Below are positions 9,174-16,733 of a stretch of DNA of 64,000 nt, in pieces. The notes below the pieces were generated by a model. It did not search any database. It was given only the letters and a program-made list of their open reading frames with translations, and was not told where the DNA came from. A program made the position numbers and the translations under genes. Source of the DNA: Burkholderiales bacterium (lineage in GTDB: Bacteria > Pseudomonadota > Gammaproteobacteria > Burkholderiales > Casimicrobiaceae); contig JADZDD010000035.1 of assembly GCA_020851235.1 (NCBI GenBank), positions 310,001 through 374,000 on the forward strand, written 5' to 3'. Numbering within the stretch: position 1 is the stretch's first letter; every line of letters begins with the position of its first letter.

Positions 9174-10081
9174 CAACCTTCTGGTCCGCGTGGGTCATCG
9201 CACTCATCGTCATCAATCTGGGCATCACGTTCTTCCTGTTCCTGTGGGGTCCTCGCGTCGAGATCCCGACGCAGCCCGACGGCACGACGGGCCACGTCTG
9301 GGCGCACGGCGTGCTCCGCGAAGGGCTGCACCGACTGCCCACGTGGTGGATCGTGATCTCCGCCCTGATGTTCGCGAGCGGCTTCGCCTACCTGGCGCTC
9401 TATCCGGGGTTCGGCGCCTCCAAGGGCATCCTGGGATGGACGTCCGCGGGCGAGCATGCCGCAGACACCGCGGCCAACGCGGCGCTCGAGGCGCCGATCC
9501 GCGCCCGCGTCGCGAGCCAGCCGATCGAAACGCTGGCGACCGATGCCGAGGTGCGGCGCATCGGCGAGCGCATGTTCGTCGACAACTGCGCGTCGTGCCA
9601 CGGCCGTCAGGGCCACGGGATCGCCGCGCTCGGCGCCCCCAACCTCACCGACGGCGACTGGCTCTATGGCGGCGACGGCAAGGCGATCCTGACCTCGATC
9701 CTCGATGGCCGGCAAGGCGGCATGCCGGCGTTTGCGGGCGTGCTGCCCGACGAGTCGATCGCGGACGTCATCCAGTACGTGCGCAGCCTGTCCGGGCGAC
9801 CGCACGATGGCTTGCGCGCGCAGGTCGGCAAGCCGATCTTCAAGGCGAACTGCGCGGTCTGCCACGGCGCGGACGGCAAGGGGAGCACCGCGGTGGGTGC
9901 GCCGAACCTCACCGATGCGACCTGGCTCTACGGGGGTGAGCAGGCGCAACTCCTGCACACGGTCCGTGGCGGCCGCACGGGGGTCATGCCGGCGTGGCGT
10001 GGCCGGCTCTCGGACGACGACGCGCGGATGATCGCGGCGTACGTCTATTCCCTCTCGCACCCCGATGCCACGCGACGATGA
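9170..10081 (+). CDS. ccoP: cbb3 oxidase diheme cytochrome c subunit
   Basis: A 303-residue diheme subunit. Two N-terminal helices are followed by two cytochrome c domains with heme sites CASCH and CAVCH. Each is followed by GAPNLTD and a WLYGG segment, and later by a Met-Pro (MPAF, MPAW) that would supply the axial ligand. CcoP takes electrons from soluble or membrane cytochrome c and hands them to CcoO. The ATG overlaps the ccoQ stop. Two helices at the N-terminus rather than one are common in this family. Confidence 0.95.
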   Translation: MTTFWSAWVIALIVINLGITFFLFLWGPRVEIPTQPDGTTGHVWAHGVLREGLHRLPTWWIVISALMFASGFAYLALYPGFGASKGILGWTSAGEHAADTAANAALEAPIRARVASQPIETLATDAEVRRIGERMFVDNCASCHGRQGHGIAALGAPNLTDGDWLYGGDGKAILTSILDGRQGGMPAFAGVLPDESIADVIQYVRSLSGRPHDGLRAQVGKPIFKANCAVCHGADGKGSTAVGAPNLTDATWLYGGEQAQLLHTVRGGRTGVMPAWRGRLSDDDARMIAAYVYSLSHPDATRR

Positions 10082-10310
10082 GCGTGCCACGACAACGGCA
10101 CGCACGCTTCGCGGCGCACCACCCCTGCTCGTCGGGCTCGGCGCGGCGATCCTCTTCGCCTCGCTCGCCGGCTGTGTCTGGCTGATCGTTCTCGCCACGC
10201 GACACGCCGACACCGACGTCGCCCAGCACAGCGCTCGCGTCCTCAAGGTCCCGCTCGAACGCGCCCCCGCGGCGCCAGCGACGGAGGGCGGAGCCGCCGC
10301 GCCGCGCTGA
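10065..10310 (+). CDS. Small single-helix membrane protein, FixH-like position
   Basis: An 81-residue ORF whose ATG lies inside the end of ccoP. It has a basic N-terminus, one transmembrane segment around residues 20-43 (VGLGAAILFASLAGCVWLIV), and a short tail ending in an Ala/Pro/Gly-rich stretch. In many cbb3 loci a FixH/CcoH protein sits between ccoP and ccoI. This ORF has that place and topology but is shorter than typical FixH (about 150 residues), so the family is not certain. A role in oxidase assembly is an inference from position. Confidence 0.55.
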   Translation: MPRDDERATTTARTLRGAPPLLVGLGAAILFASLAGCVWLIVLATRHADTDVAQHSARVLKVPLERAPAAPATEGGAAAPR

Positions 10311-10337
10311 ACGGCGGCCGGCGGGGAGCGCGACACG

Positions 10338-12791
10338 GTGAGCGGCAACGGCGACGGTTGCTGGCACTGCGGCGAGGCGTTGCCGCGCGATCCTCCGCTC
10401 GCGCACGTCGCCGGCGAAGCGCACCCGGTGTGCTGCCCCGGTTGCCGTGCCGCCGCCGAATGGATCGCGGCGCTCGGGCTCGCCGACTACTACCGCCTGC
10501 GCGAGCACGCGGCGGCGCGCCCGCCGGACGTGGACGAGACCGCGCGCGCCGCGCAGGCGTTCTCCCGGCCGGAACTCGCGCGGCATCTCGTGCACGACCG
10601 CCCCGACGGCAGCGCTGAAACGCTCGTCGTGGTCGAGGGCCTGCGCTGCGCGGCATGCTCGTGGCTCATCGAGCACGGCGTCGGTGCGCTGCCCGGAGTC
10701 GGGCAGGTCGCCGTCAACGGCAGCGCGCGGCGCGCGCGCATCACGTTCGATCCCGCCCGCGTCGCGTTGCCGGCGATCGTCGACGCCTTCGCTCGCCTGG
10801 GCTACCGCGCGCTCCCGCTCGATGCCGCCGCGCTCGACGATGCGCGCGGCCGCGAAGCGCGCACCGCGATGAAGCGCCTGGCGGTGGCGGGCTTTGGCGC
10901 CATGCAGGCGATGATGTACGCGAGCGCGCTGTACTTCGGCGCGCTGGACGACCTTGATCCCGTCGCGCGCGAACTCTTCCGCTGGCTGGGATTTGCCGTC
11001 GCCACCCCCGTCGTCGTCTACGCCGGGGTGCCGTTCTTCGCGGGGGCGTGGCGCCTCCTGCGTGCGCGACGGCTCGGCATGGACGTGCCGGTCGCGCTCG
11101 CGATCATCCTCATCTACGCCGGCAGCGTCGTCGAGGTGCTGCGCGGCACCGGCGAGGTGTACTTCGAGTCGGTGAGCATGTTCGTCTTCTTCCTGCTGAT
11201 CGGGCGCTATCTCGAGATGCGCGCGCGGCACCGCGCCGGCGACCTGACCGACGCGCTCGCGCGCTCGGTCCCGCAGGTCGCCCTGCGCCTTGCCGCCGAC
11301 GGTTCGACCACGCGCGTGGGCGCCTTCGAACTCGCGCCGGGCGATCGCGTGCTGGTTTCGGCGGGCATGCTCGTGCCCGCGGACGGCGTGCTGGAAAGTG
11401 CAGCGTGCCGCGTCGACGAGTCGCTACTCACCGGCGAATCGACACCGGTGGGCAAGCGAACGGGGGATGCGCTGTGCGCCGGCAGCAGCGTCGTCGATGC
11501 GGCGGCCGTCGTGCGCGTCGAGCGCACCGGCGCCGACACGGTCATCTCATCGATCGTCGCACTCGCGGCGCGTGCGGCAAGCGAGCGGCCGCGCATCGCA
11601 CAGGCGGGTGAGCGCGCGGCCGCGCGCTTCGTCGCGCGCGTGCTGACGCTCGCCGCGTTGACCGCGCTCGGCTGGCTCGTGATCGATCCGTCGCACGCCT
11701 TCACCGCGACCGTCGCCGTCCTGGTGGTGTCGTGCCCGTGCGCGTTCGCCCTCGCCGCACCCGCGGCGGTGACGCGCGCGCTCTCGGTGCTCGCCGCGCG
11801 CGGCGTGCTCGTGGTCCGGCCCGACGCGCTCGAAGCGCTCGCCGGCGCCACGCATGTGATGTTCGACAAGACGGGGACGCTCACCGAGCCCTGGCTCGAA
11901 GTCGACCGCGTGGAGACGGGCGCGGGCATCGCGCGCGACGAGGCACTCGCGCTCGCCGCGGCACTCGCGCGCACGAGCACGCATCCGGTGGCACGCGCGA
12001 TCGCCACCGCGCTGCCCGCGACCACGCTCGCCGTGCTCGATGCGACGAGCGAGGCGGGCGCCGGAATCACGGGCCGCGTCGGCGAGCGCGAATTGCGCCT
12101 CGGCCATGCCGGCTTTGCGCTGCGCGATCCCGCCGCTCGCGACGCGACGACGTACGGCGACGACGCCGTCGTCCTCGCCGACGCGCGCGGCGTCGTCGCC
12201 GTGCTGCACGTCCGGGAGCGTATCCGCGAGGGCGCGCGCGCGGCCGTCACCTCCCTGCGCAGCGCGGGGCTCGAGGTGATGCTGGTCAGCGGTGACACCA
12301 CCACGAAGGTTGCGGCGCTCGCCGGTGCACTCGGCATCGAGGCGTGGCGCGCACGCGTCGATCCCGCAGGCAAACTCGCGTGGCTCGATGCCTTGCGCGG
12401 CGAAGGAGCGCGCGTCGTCGCGGTCGGCGACGGCATCAACGATGCGCCGATCCTCGCCGGCGCCGACGTCGGGGTGGCGATGGCATCCGGAGCAGCGATC
12501 GCGCAAACGGCAAGCGACATCGTGCTCGCCCGCGACGACCCGCGTGCGCTCGCCAGCACGCACGCGCTCGCGAAGCGCACGCTTGCCACGCTCCTCGTCA
12601 ACCAGCGCTGGGCGCTCGTCTACAACCTCACCGCGGTTCCGCTCGCGGCGCTGGGCTTCGTGCCGCCGTGGCTCGCGGCGCTCGGCATGTCGGCAAGTTC
12701 GCTCGTGGTCGTCCTCAACGCATTGCGCCTCGGCCGCGAGCCGCCGATCGCACCGCCCGTGGTGCCGGTGCCGGCGCAGGCAACACCGTGA
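10338..12791 (+). CDS. ccoI: Copper-exporting P1B-type ATPase for cbb3 assembly
   Basis: An 817-residue heavy-metal P-type ATPase of the FixI/CcoI (CopA2) class. The N-terminus has a Cys-rich metal site (CWHCG, then CCPGC) and an HMA domain with CAACSW. The actuator loop has TGES, the metal site in the membrane is CPC (VVSCPCAFALAAP), the phosphorylated Asp is in FDKTGTLT, and the hinge is GDGINDAP. It delivers copper across the inner membrane for the CuB site of the oxidase rather than for general detoxification. Its position after ccoP and before ccoS supports CcoI. The start is a GTG at 10338. Confidence 0.93.
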   Translation: MSGNGDGCWHCGEALPRDPPLAHVAGEAHPVCCPGCRAAAEWIAALGLADYYRLREHAAARPPDVDETARAAQAFSRPELARHLVHDRPDGSAETLVVVEGLRCAACSWLIEHGVGALPGVGQVAVNGSARRARITFDPARVALPAIVDAFARLGYRALPLDAAALDDARGREARTAMKRLAVAGFGAMQAMMYASALYFGALDDLDPVARELFRWLGFAVATPVVVYAGVPFFAGAWRLLRARRLGMDVPVALAIILIYAGSVVEVLRGTGEVYFESVSMFVFFLLIGRYLEMRARHRAGDLTDALARSVPQVALRLAADGSTTRVGAFELAPGDRVLVSAGMLVPADGVLESAACRVDESLLTGESTPVGKRTGDALCAGSSVVDAAAVVRVERTGADTVISSIVALAARAASERPRIAQAGERAAARFVARVLTLAALTALGWLVIDPSHAFTATVAVLVVSCPCAFALAAPAAVTRALSVLAARGVLVVRPDALEALAGATHVMFDKTGTLTEPWLEVDRVETGAGIARDEALALAAALARTSTHPVARAIATALPATTLAVLDATSEAGAGITGRVGERELRLGHAGFALRDPAARDATTYGDDAVVLADARGVVAVLHVRERIREGARAAVTSLRSAGLEVMLVSGDTTTKVAALAGALGIEAWRARVDPAGKLAWLDALRGEGARVVAVGDGINDAPILAGADVGVAMASGAAIAQTASDIVLARDDPRALASTHALAKRTLATLLVNQRWALVYNLTAVPLAALGFVPPWLAALGMSASSLVVVLNALRLGREPPIAPPVVPVPAQATP

Positions 12792-12994
12792 GCATCCTCG
12801 TCTTCCTGATCGGCCTTTCGATCGTCGTCCTGATCGGCGCCGGCGTCGTCCTCTTCTGGGCGGTCGATCACGGCCAGTTCGACGACATGGAGACGCCGGG
12901 GCTGTTGCCGCTCGCCGACGCCGACGCGGTGGTGCCGCCCGACCAGGCGCGCGCGGCGACCCCAGCGCACGCGGCGCCGGACGAGGCGCGATGA
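12788..12994 (+). CDS. ccoS: cbb3 oxidase maturation protein CcoS
   Basis: A 68-residue membrane protein overlapping the ccoI stop (GTGA) and the next gene's ATG. One N-terminal helix is followed by the family hallmark FWAVDHGQFDDMETPG, then an acidic, Ala/Pro-rich tail. CcoS is needed for cofactor insertion into CcoN. Confidence 0.92.
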   Translation: MSILVFLIGLSIVVLIGAGVVLFWAVDHGQFDDMETPGLLPLADADAVVPPDQARAATPAHAAPDEAR

Positions 12995-13725
12995 CCGGCA
13001 ACCTGACGCTTCTCGCGGCGCTGCTCCTGGGGCTTGCGGCGGGCGGGCACTGCGTCGTCATGTGCGGCGGCATCTCGGCGGCGCTCGGGCTCGCCACCGA
13101 GCGCGCGGCCAACGGACGGCCGCGCTTGCGCTTCGTCGTCGGCTACCAGGTCGGCCGCGTGCTCGCGTACGTGCTCGTCGCGCTCGCACTTGGCGGCGCA
13201 CTGGGCGCGCTCGCCGACACGCTCGCGGCCGAAGCGGTGCGCCACGCGCTGCGCGTCGTCGCCGCAGCCGCCCTCGCGGTCGCAGCCCTCGTCGCCTTCG
13301 GTCGCTTGCGCGACGTCGGCACGGGATTCGTCGGCCGCAGGATCTGGCCCAAAGTGGCGCCGCTCGGGCGTCGTCTGCTGCCCGTGACGAATCTGCCACG
13401 CGCGCTGGGCTTCGGCATGGTCTGGGGATTCATGCCATGCGGCTTCGTCTACACGGTGCTCACGCTCGCCGCGCTGCAACTCGACGCGCTGCGCGCGGCA
13501 GCGACGATGCTGATGTTCGGCCTCGGCACGGTGCCCGCGATGCTTGCCACCGCCTTCGGCGCGCGCTGGCTCGCGGCGCTGGGCTCACGCGCGACGTTGC
13601 GCCGGGGTGCCGGCGTCGTGCTGGTGGCCAGCGCCGCGCTGACGCTCACCGGCCCCTGGCTCGTCACGGCGGTCCCGGCGCTGCATCCCTTCATGCCGTA
13701 CCTGTGCAGCGTCCCTCCGCCGTAG
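12991..13725 (+). CDS. DsbD_2 / SafE-like membrane protein of cbb3 locus
   Basis: A 244-residue polytopic membrane protein with the hallmark GGHCVVMCGGI near residue 20 and a matching MPCGFVYT segment near residue 150. This pattern belongs to the DsbD_2 (cytochrome c biogenesis transmembrane region) group, often labelled sulfite exporter TauE/SafE family. The two half-motifs with Cys suggest thiol or copper handling. It is coupled to ccoS (ATGA) and ends the cbb3 run, so a role in oxidase maturation or copper supply is likelier than sulfite export. The downstream gene is convergent, 18 bases away. Confidence 0.75.
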   Translation: MTGNLTLLAALLLGLAAGGHCVVMCGGISAALGLATERAANGRPRLRFVVGYQVGRVLAYVLVALALGGALGALADTLAAEAVRHALRVVAAAALAVAALVAFGRLRDVGTGFVGRRIWPKVAPLGRRLLPVTNLPRALGFGMVWGFMPCGFVYTVLTLAALQLDALRAAATMLMFGLGTVPAMLATAFGARWLAALGSRATLRRGAGVVLVASAALTLTGPWLVTAVPALHPFMPYLCSVPPP

Positions 13726-13743
13726 CACCGTGCGCATCGGCCG

Positions 13744-15663
13744 CTACGCCGGCGCGGCACTCCCCGGCTCGGCGCCACCCGCCGGCGTGAACGCGTCGGA
13801 GTAGCACGCGTCCTCGTGCAGCCCTTGCGTCACGAAGGCCGGGCGCGCTGCCGCGACCATGCGCACCGAGCCGCAGGCGTACACGGAGAAGCCGGACAGG
13901 TCCGGAAAGTCGGCGAGGATCGCCTCGTGCACGAGTCCGGTGCGCCCGGACCAGGCATCCTCCGGTGCGGCTTCGGAGAGCACCGGGACGAAGTGGAAAT
14001 TGGGATGCTCGCGCGCCCAGCGCTCGGGCAACTCGGTCAGGTACAGGTCGCGCCGCTGGCGCACCCCCCAGTACAGATACAGCGGCCGCTCGATGCCCAT
14101 GCGAAACGCCTGCTCGAGCAGGCTCTTCACCGGTGCGAAGCCGGTTGCGCCCGCGACGAAGATGAGCGGCTTCTCGCTCGGCTCGTGCAGGACGAACGAA
14201 CCCACCGGCCCTTCGAGCGTGAGGCGATCGCCCACCTTCATCGAATCGAAGACGCGTGAGGTGAACAGCCCTCCCGGCATGCGTCGCACGTGCAGTTCGA
14301 TGAGACCGGTCGTGCCCGACGGGGTCGTGAACGAATAGCTGCGGCGCGCGCCGTCTTCGAGCACGACGTTGACGTACTGCCCGGCCTCGAAGGCGATCTC
14401 GCGCCCGTCGACCAGGCGCAGCGCCACGAGCATCACGTCGTGCGCGAGCGGGGCGAGCCGCTCCACCTGCGCCTCGTAGGTGTCGATCTGCGTGCCGCGA
14501 GCGGCCGCGTCCTGCTCGTACTCGAACTCGACGTCGGACAGGGCGCGCGCGCAGCACAGCAGGATGCGACCCGCGCGACGCTCTTCGGCGGACAGCGCGC
14601 TCGGTTGATAGCCCGACATCTCGACCTCGCCGCCGATCATCGTCGCCTTGCACACGCCGCAGCCGCCCGAACGGCATTCGTACGGCAAGGGGATGCCGGC
14701 ACGCAGGCCGGCATCGAGCAGCGTCTCGCCGACGCGCACCGGCGCCCCCTGCCGACCCGGGTGCGCGGTCAGGTGATACGCGCGACCCTTGCCGGTCCGC
14801 GCGGGCGGCAACCACGGCAGCGCGAGCAAGAGCGCGGTGACGCCGGCGCAGAGGATCCACAGCTTGAGCGGATCCCAGGCGTAGATGAGCGGGTAGACGA
14901 GGAGGTAGAACCAGTCGAAATCGAGGTTCGTCGGCACCGTGGAGAAGTCCGCGGGCGCCTGGCTCACCACCGGCTTGACGACGGACAGGACGAGGAGCAT
15001 CGCCACGAGCCCGTACGCGAGACGCCGCGGCGGCATCTGCGCCGCACGCGGCACGCGCTGCGTGTGGATCCACAGCGCGAGCATCACGACGAGCGGGATG
15101 CCGATGTGCAGGAACGACAGGAGCGAGAAGAGGCGGTCGGTGATCGCGTCGGGCGTGATGAAGTTCCGCGTCAGGATCCCGTTGAAGACCGGCAACGAGT
15201 CGAGCCATTCGGTGGTCCCGATCACGACGAACTGGGCGAGCTTGTCCCAGGGCAGCATGAAGCCGTTCACGCCCGACGCGTAGACGAGCCAGAGCACGAC
15301 GACGCCGGTGACCCAGGAGAAGGCGCGGAAGCTGCGATAGCGGTCGAAAGCGAAGTGCCGCAGCATGTGCAGCAGCATCGTCAGCACCATCGCGTCGGAC
15401 GCGTAGCGATGGATGCTGCGCATGATGCCGCCCGCGAACCACTGCCCGTGCGTGATCGCCTCCATCGACGCGTACGTCTTGTTGACGCCGGTCTCGTAGA
15501 ACGCGTAGACGTACAGGCCGCTCGCGACGACGATCCAGAACATCCAATAGCTCGTCGCGCCGAGGTAATACATCGGATTCAGCCGATCGCCGAACACCCG
15601 ATTGCCGACGGCCTCCATCCGCAGGAAGAACCACTGCAGGAAGCCTTGGACGATCTTGAGCAA
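13744..15663 (-). CDS. Cytochrome b - [2Fe-2S] - flavin reductase fusion
   Basis: A 639-residue three-part redox protein. Residues 1-285 form a membrane cytochrome b of the b/b6 N-terminal type: His85/His99 and His186/His200, both 14 apart, would bind two b hemes. Residues 295-385 are a plant-type [2Fe-2S] ferredoxin (Cys330, 335, 338 and about 370). The remainder is a ferredoxin-NADP+ reductase-type module with FAD motif RRSYSFTTPSG, nucleotide segment FVAGATGFAPVKSL and C-terminal YACGSVRM. A TTG at 15663 with GGAGG six bases upstream is preferred; a GTG at 15714 has no ribosome site. It could link NAD(P)H to quinone through the membrane hemes. It diverges from the heme-copper operon, and its cytochrome part is paralogous to that at 20245-21879. 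Confidence 0.85.
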   Translation of the reverse strand: MLKIVQGFLQWFFLRMEAVGNRVFGDRLNPMYYLGATSYWMFWIVVASGLYVYAFYETGVNKTYASMEAITHGQWFAGGIMRSIHRYASDAMVLTMLLHMLRHFAFDRYRSFRAFSWVTGVVVLWLVYASGVNGFMLPWDKLAQFVVIGTTEWLDSLPVFNGILTRNFITPDAITDRLFSLLSFLHIGIPLVVMLALWIHTQRVPRAAQMPPRRLAYGLVAMLLVLSVVKPVVSQAPADFSTVPTNLDFDWFYLLVYPLIYAWDPLKLWILCAGVTALLLALPWLPPARTGKGRAYHLTAHPGRQGAPVRVGETLLDAGLRAGIPLPYECRSGGCGVCKATMIGGEVEMSGYQPSALSAEERRAGRILLCCARALSDVEFEYEQDAAARGTQIDTYEAQVERLAPLAHDVMLVALRLVDGREIAFEAGQYVNVVLEDGARRSYSFTTPSGTTGLIELHVRRMPGGLFTSRVFDSMKVGDRLTLEGPVGSFVLHEPSEKPLIFVAGATGFAPVKSLLEQAFRMGIERPLYLYWGVRQRRDLYLTELPERWAREHPNFHFVPVLSEAAPEDAWSGRTGLVHEAILADFPDLSGFSVYACGSVRMVAAARPAFVTQGLHEDACYSDAFTPAGGAEPGSAAPA

Positions 15664-15974
15664 CGTCAACCTCCGTGATGCCGAGCGTCCGACCCGGCCC
15701 GGCGCCGGTGGCACGCGACACGCGCCGCACGCAGCGCGCGAAAAGATGTGGAAACTAGCGACAACGCGCCATCATTGCAAGGCGGCGCGGCAAAACGATG
15801 CGAAAGCGACACTTCGGGCGGATGCCGTTGCGCCCTGTTCCATTGTGCATTGCCGCGGCACCACAACCGGGTTACCTTTGATGCAGGTCAAGGCGGGCAT
15901 GGGCCGTGCCCAACCATGATGCCCGGTGTTGCCGATTCCGTTGCCAATCTTTCGACAAGAAGGGGGGAGCCGCC
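15664..15974. other. Divergent intergenic region of the heme-copper cluster
   Basis: A 311-base region without a convincing gene between the cytochrome b-reductase fusion (leftward) and the small membrane subunit (rightward). It is less GC-rich than its surroundings and holds an FNR-type box at 15878-15891. Promoters for both directions are expected here, but I cannot place the -10/-35 elements reliably. Confidence 0.6.
15878..15891. promoter_or_regulatory. FNR/ANR-type box upstream of the heme-copper operon
   Basis: TTGATGCAGGTCAA matches TTGAT-N4-ATCAA at nine of ten conserved positions. Its centre is about 90 bases before the start at 15975, compatible with a class II promoter with transcription starting near 15926. 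The same kind of box precedes ccoN, so both terminal-oxidase loci appear tied to low-oxygen control. Confidence 0.72.
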
Positions 15975-16154
15975 ATGGCTGACCATACTCGAACGCAGCC
16001 CGAAAACCAAGAAGAGGACATCCCCGTGATGCAGCGGATCCTCGACAATCCTTTCCTGTTGCTGTTCCTCGGCGTGGTGATCCCCACCGTCCTGTATATC
16101 CTCTGGGGCGTCATGGAAATCGCGACCGTGCCGGTCACGCCGCTCGCCAAGTGA
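15975..16154 (+). CDS. Small membrane subunit preceding the CuA subunit
   Basis: A 59-residue protein starting at an ATG with a strong GGGGGAG ribosome site; in-frame codons upstream lack one. A polar N-terminus precedes one hydrophobic helix, NPFLLLFLGVVIPTVLYILW. Position directly before subunit II and I of a B-family-like heme-copper enzyme suggests an accessory subunit, comparable in place to the short helix subunit of ba3 oxidases. The similarity is one of topology only. Confidence 0.65.
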   Translation: MADHTRTQPENQEEDIPVMQRILDNPFLLLFLGVVIPTVLYILWGVMEIATVPVTPLAK

Positions 16155-16182
16155 ACGATCCGCGAGCCATCAGGAGAGAACC

Positions 16183-16722
16183 GTGAGTGCCATACTGCCC
16201 CCGCAGCATCGTATCTGGTGGAAGCAGCCGGTCGACAAGATCGAGATCGTCTGGATCGTCATCGCCTTCGTGTGGTGCATGATCATGTTCTTCATGATGC
16301 CGTACTGGCACGTGTTCGGTAAGCAGAACCTCTCCACCGAGACGTACCGCGTCAAGCCCGAGCTCTTCGCGAAGGCCACGCAGGAGATGGTCGACAAGTA
16401 CACCGTGCGTACCGAGGGTCCCAACAAGGTGCCGGTCGTGGCGCCGCCCGCGGGCAGCGACGTCTACCTCATCGCGCGCCTCTGGGACTGGTGGCCGATC
16501 CTCGAGCTCGAGAACGGCAAGAGCTACCGGCTCAACCTGACCTCGATGGACTACCAGCACGGCTTCTCGCTGCAGCCGGAGAACATCAACATCCAGATCC
16601 TTCCGGGGTACCAGCACGTGGTGACGGTGACGCCAAACCGCACCGGCCAGTACGCCATCGTCTGTAACGAATTCTGCGGCATCGGCCATCACAAGATGGT
16701 GTCGCGGCTCTACGTCAAGTGA
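16183..16722 (+). CDS. Heme-copper oxidoreductase subunit II with CuA site
   Basis: A 179-residue subunit II: one membrane helix (about residues 22-42) and a periplasmic cupredoxin domain. The CuA ligands are present: His in MDYQHGFS and the CNEFCGIGHHKM cluster (Cys, Cys, His, Met). A single N-terminal helix and short length resemble ba3-type CbaB and sNOR NorS rather than aa3 CoxB. A GTG start at 16183 has AGGAGAG upstream. CuA implies electron delivery from a cytochrome c or cupredoxin to the catalytic subunit encoded 11 bases downstream. Confidence 0.87.
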   Translation: MSAILPPQHRIWWKQPVDKIEIVWIVIAFVWCMIMFFMMPYWHVFGKQNLSTETYRVKPELFAKATQEMVDKYTVRTEGPNKVPVVAPPAGSDVYLIARLWDWWPILELENGKSYRLNLTSMDYQHGFSLQPENINIQILPGYQHVVTVTPNRTGQYAIVCNEFCGIGHHKMVSRLYVK

Positions 16723-16733
16723 TCGGGGGGACC

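Noticed and set aside
12991-13725. Assignment as the sulfite exporter of taurine metabolism
   Set aside because: TauE/SafE-like label only by broad family; the gene is coupled to ccoS in the cbb3 operon and carries DsbD_2 motifs, far from the sulfonate genes.
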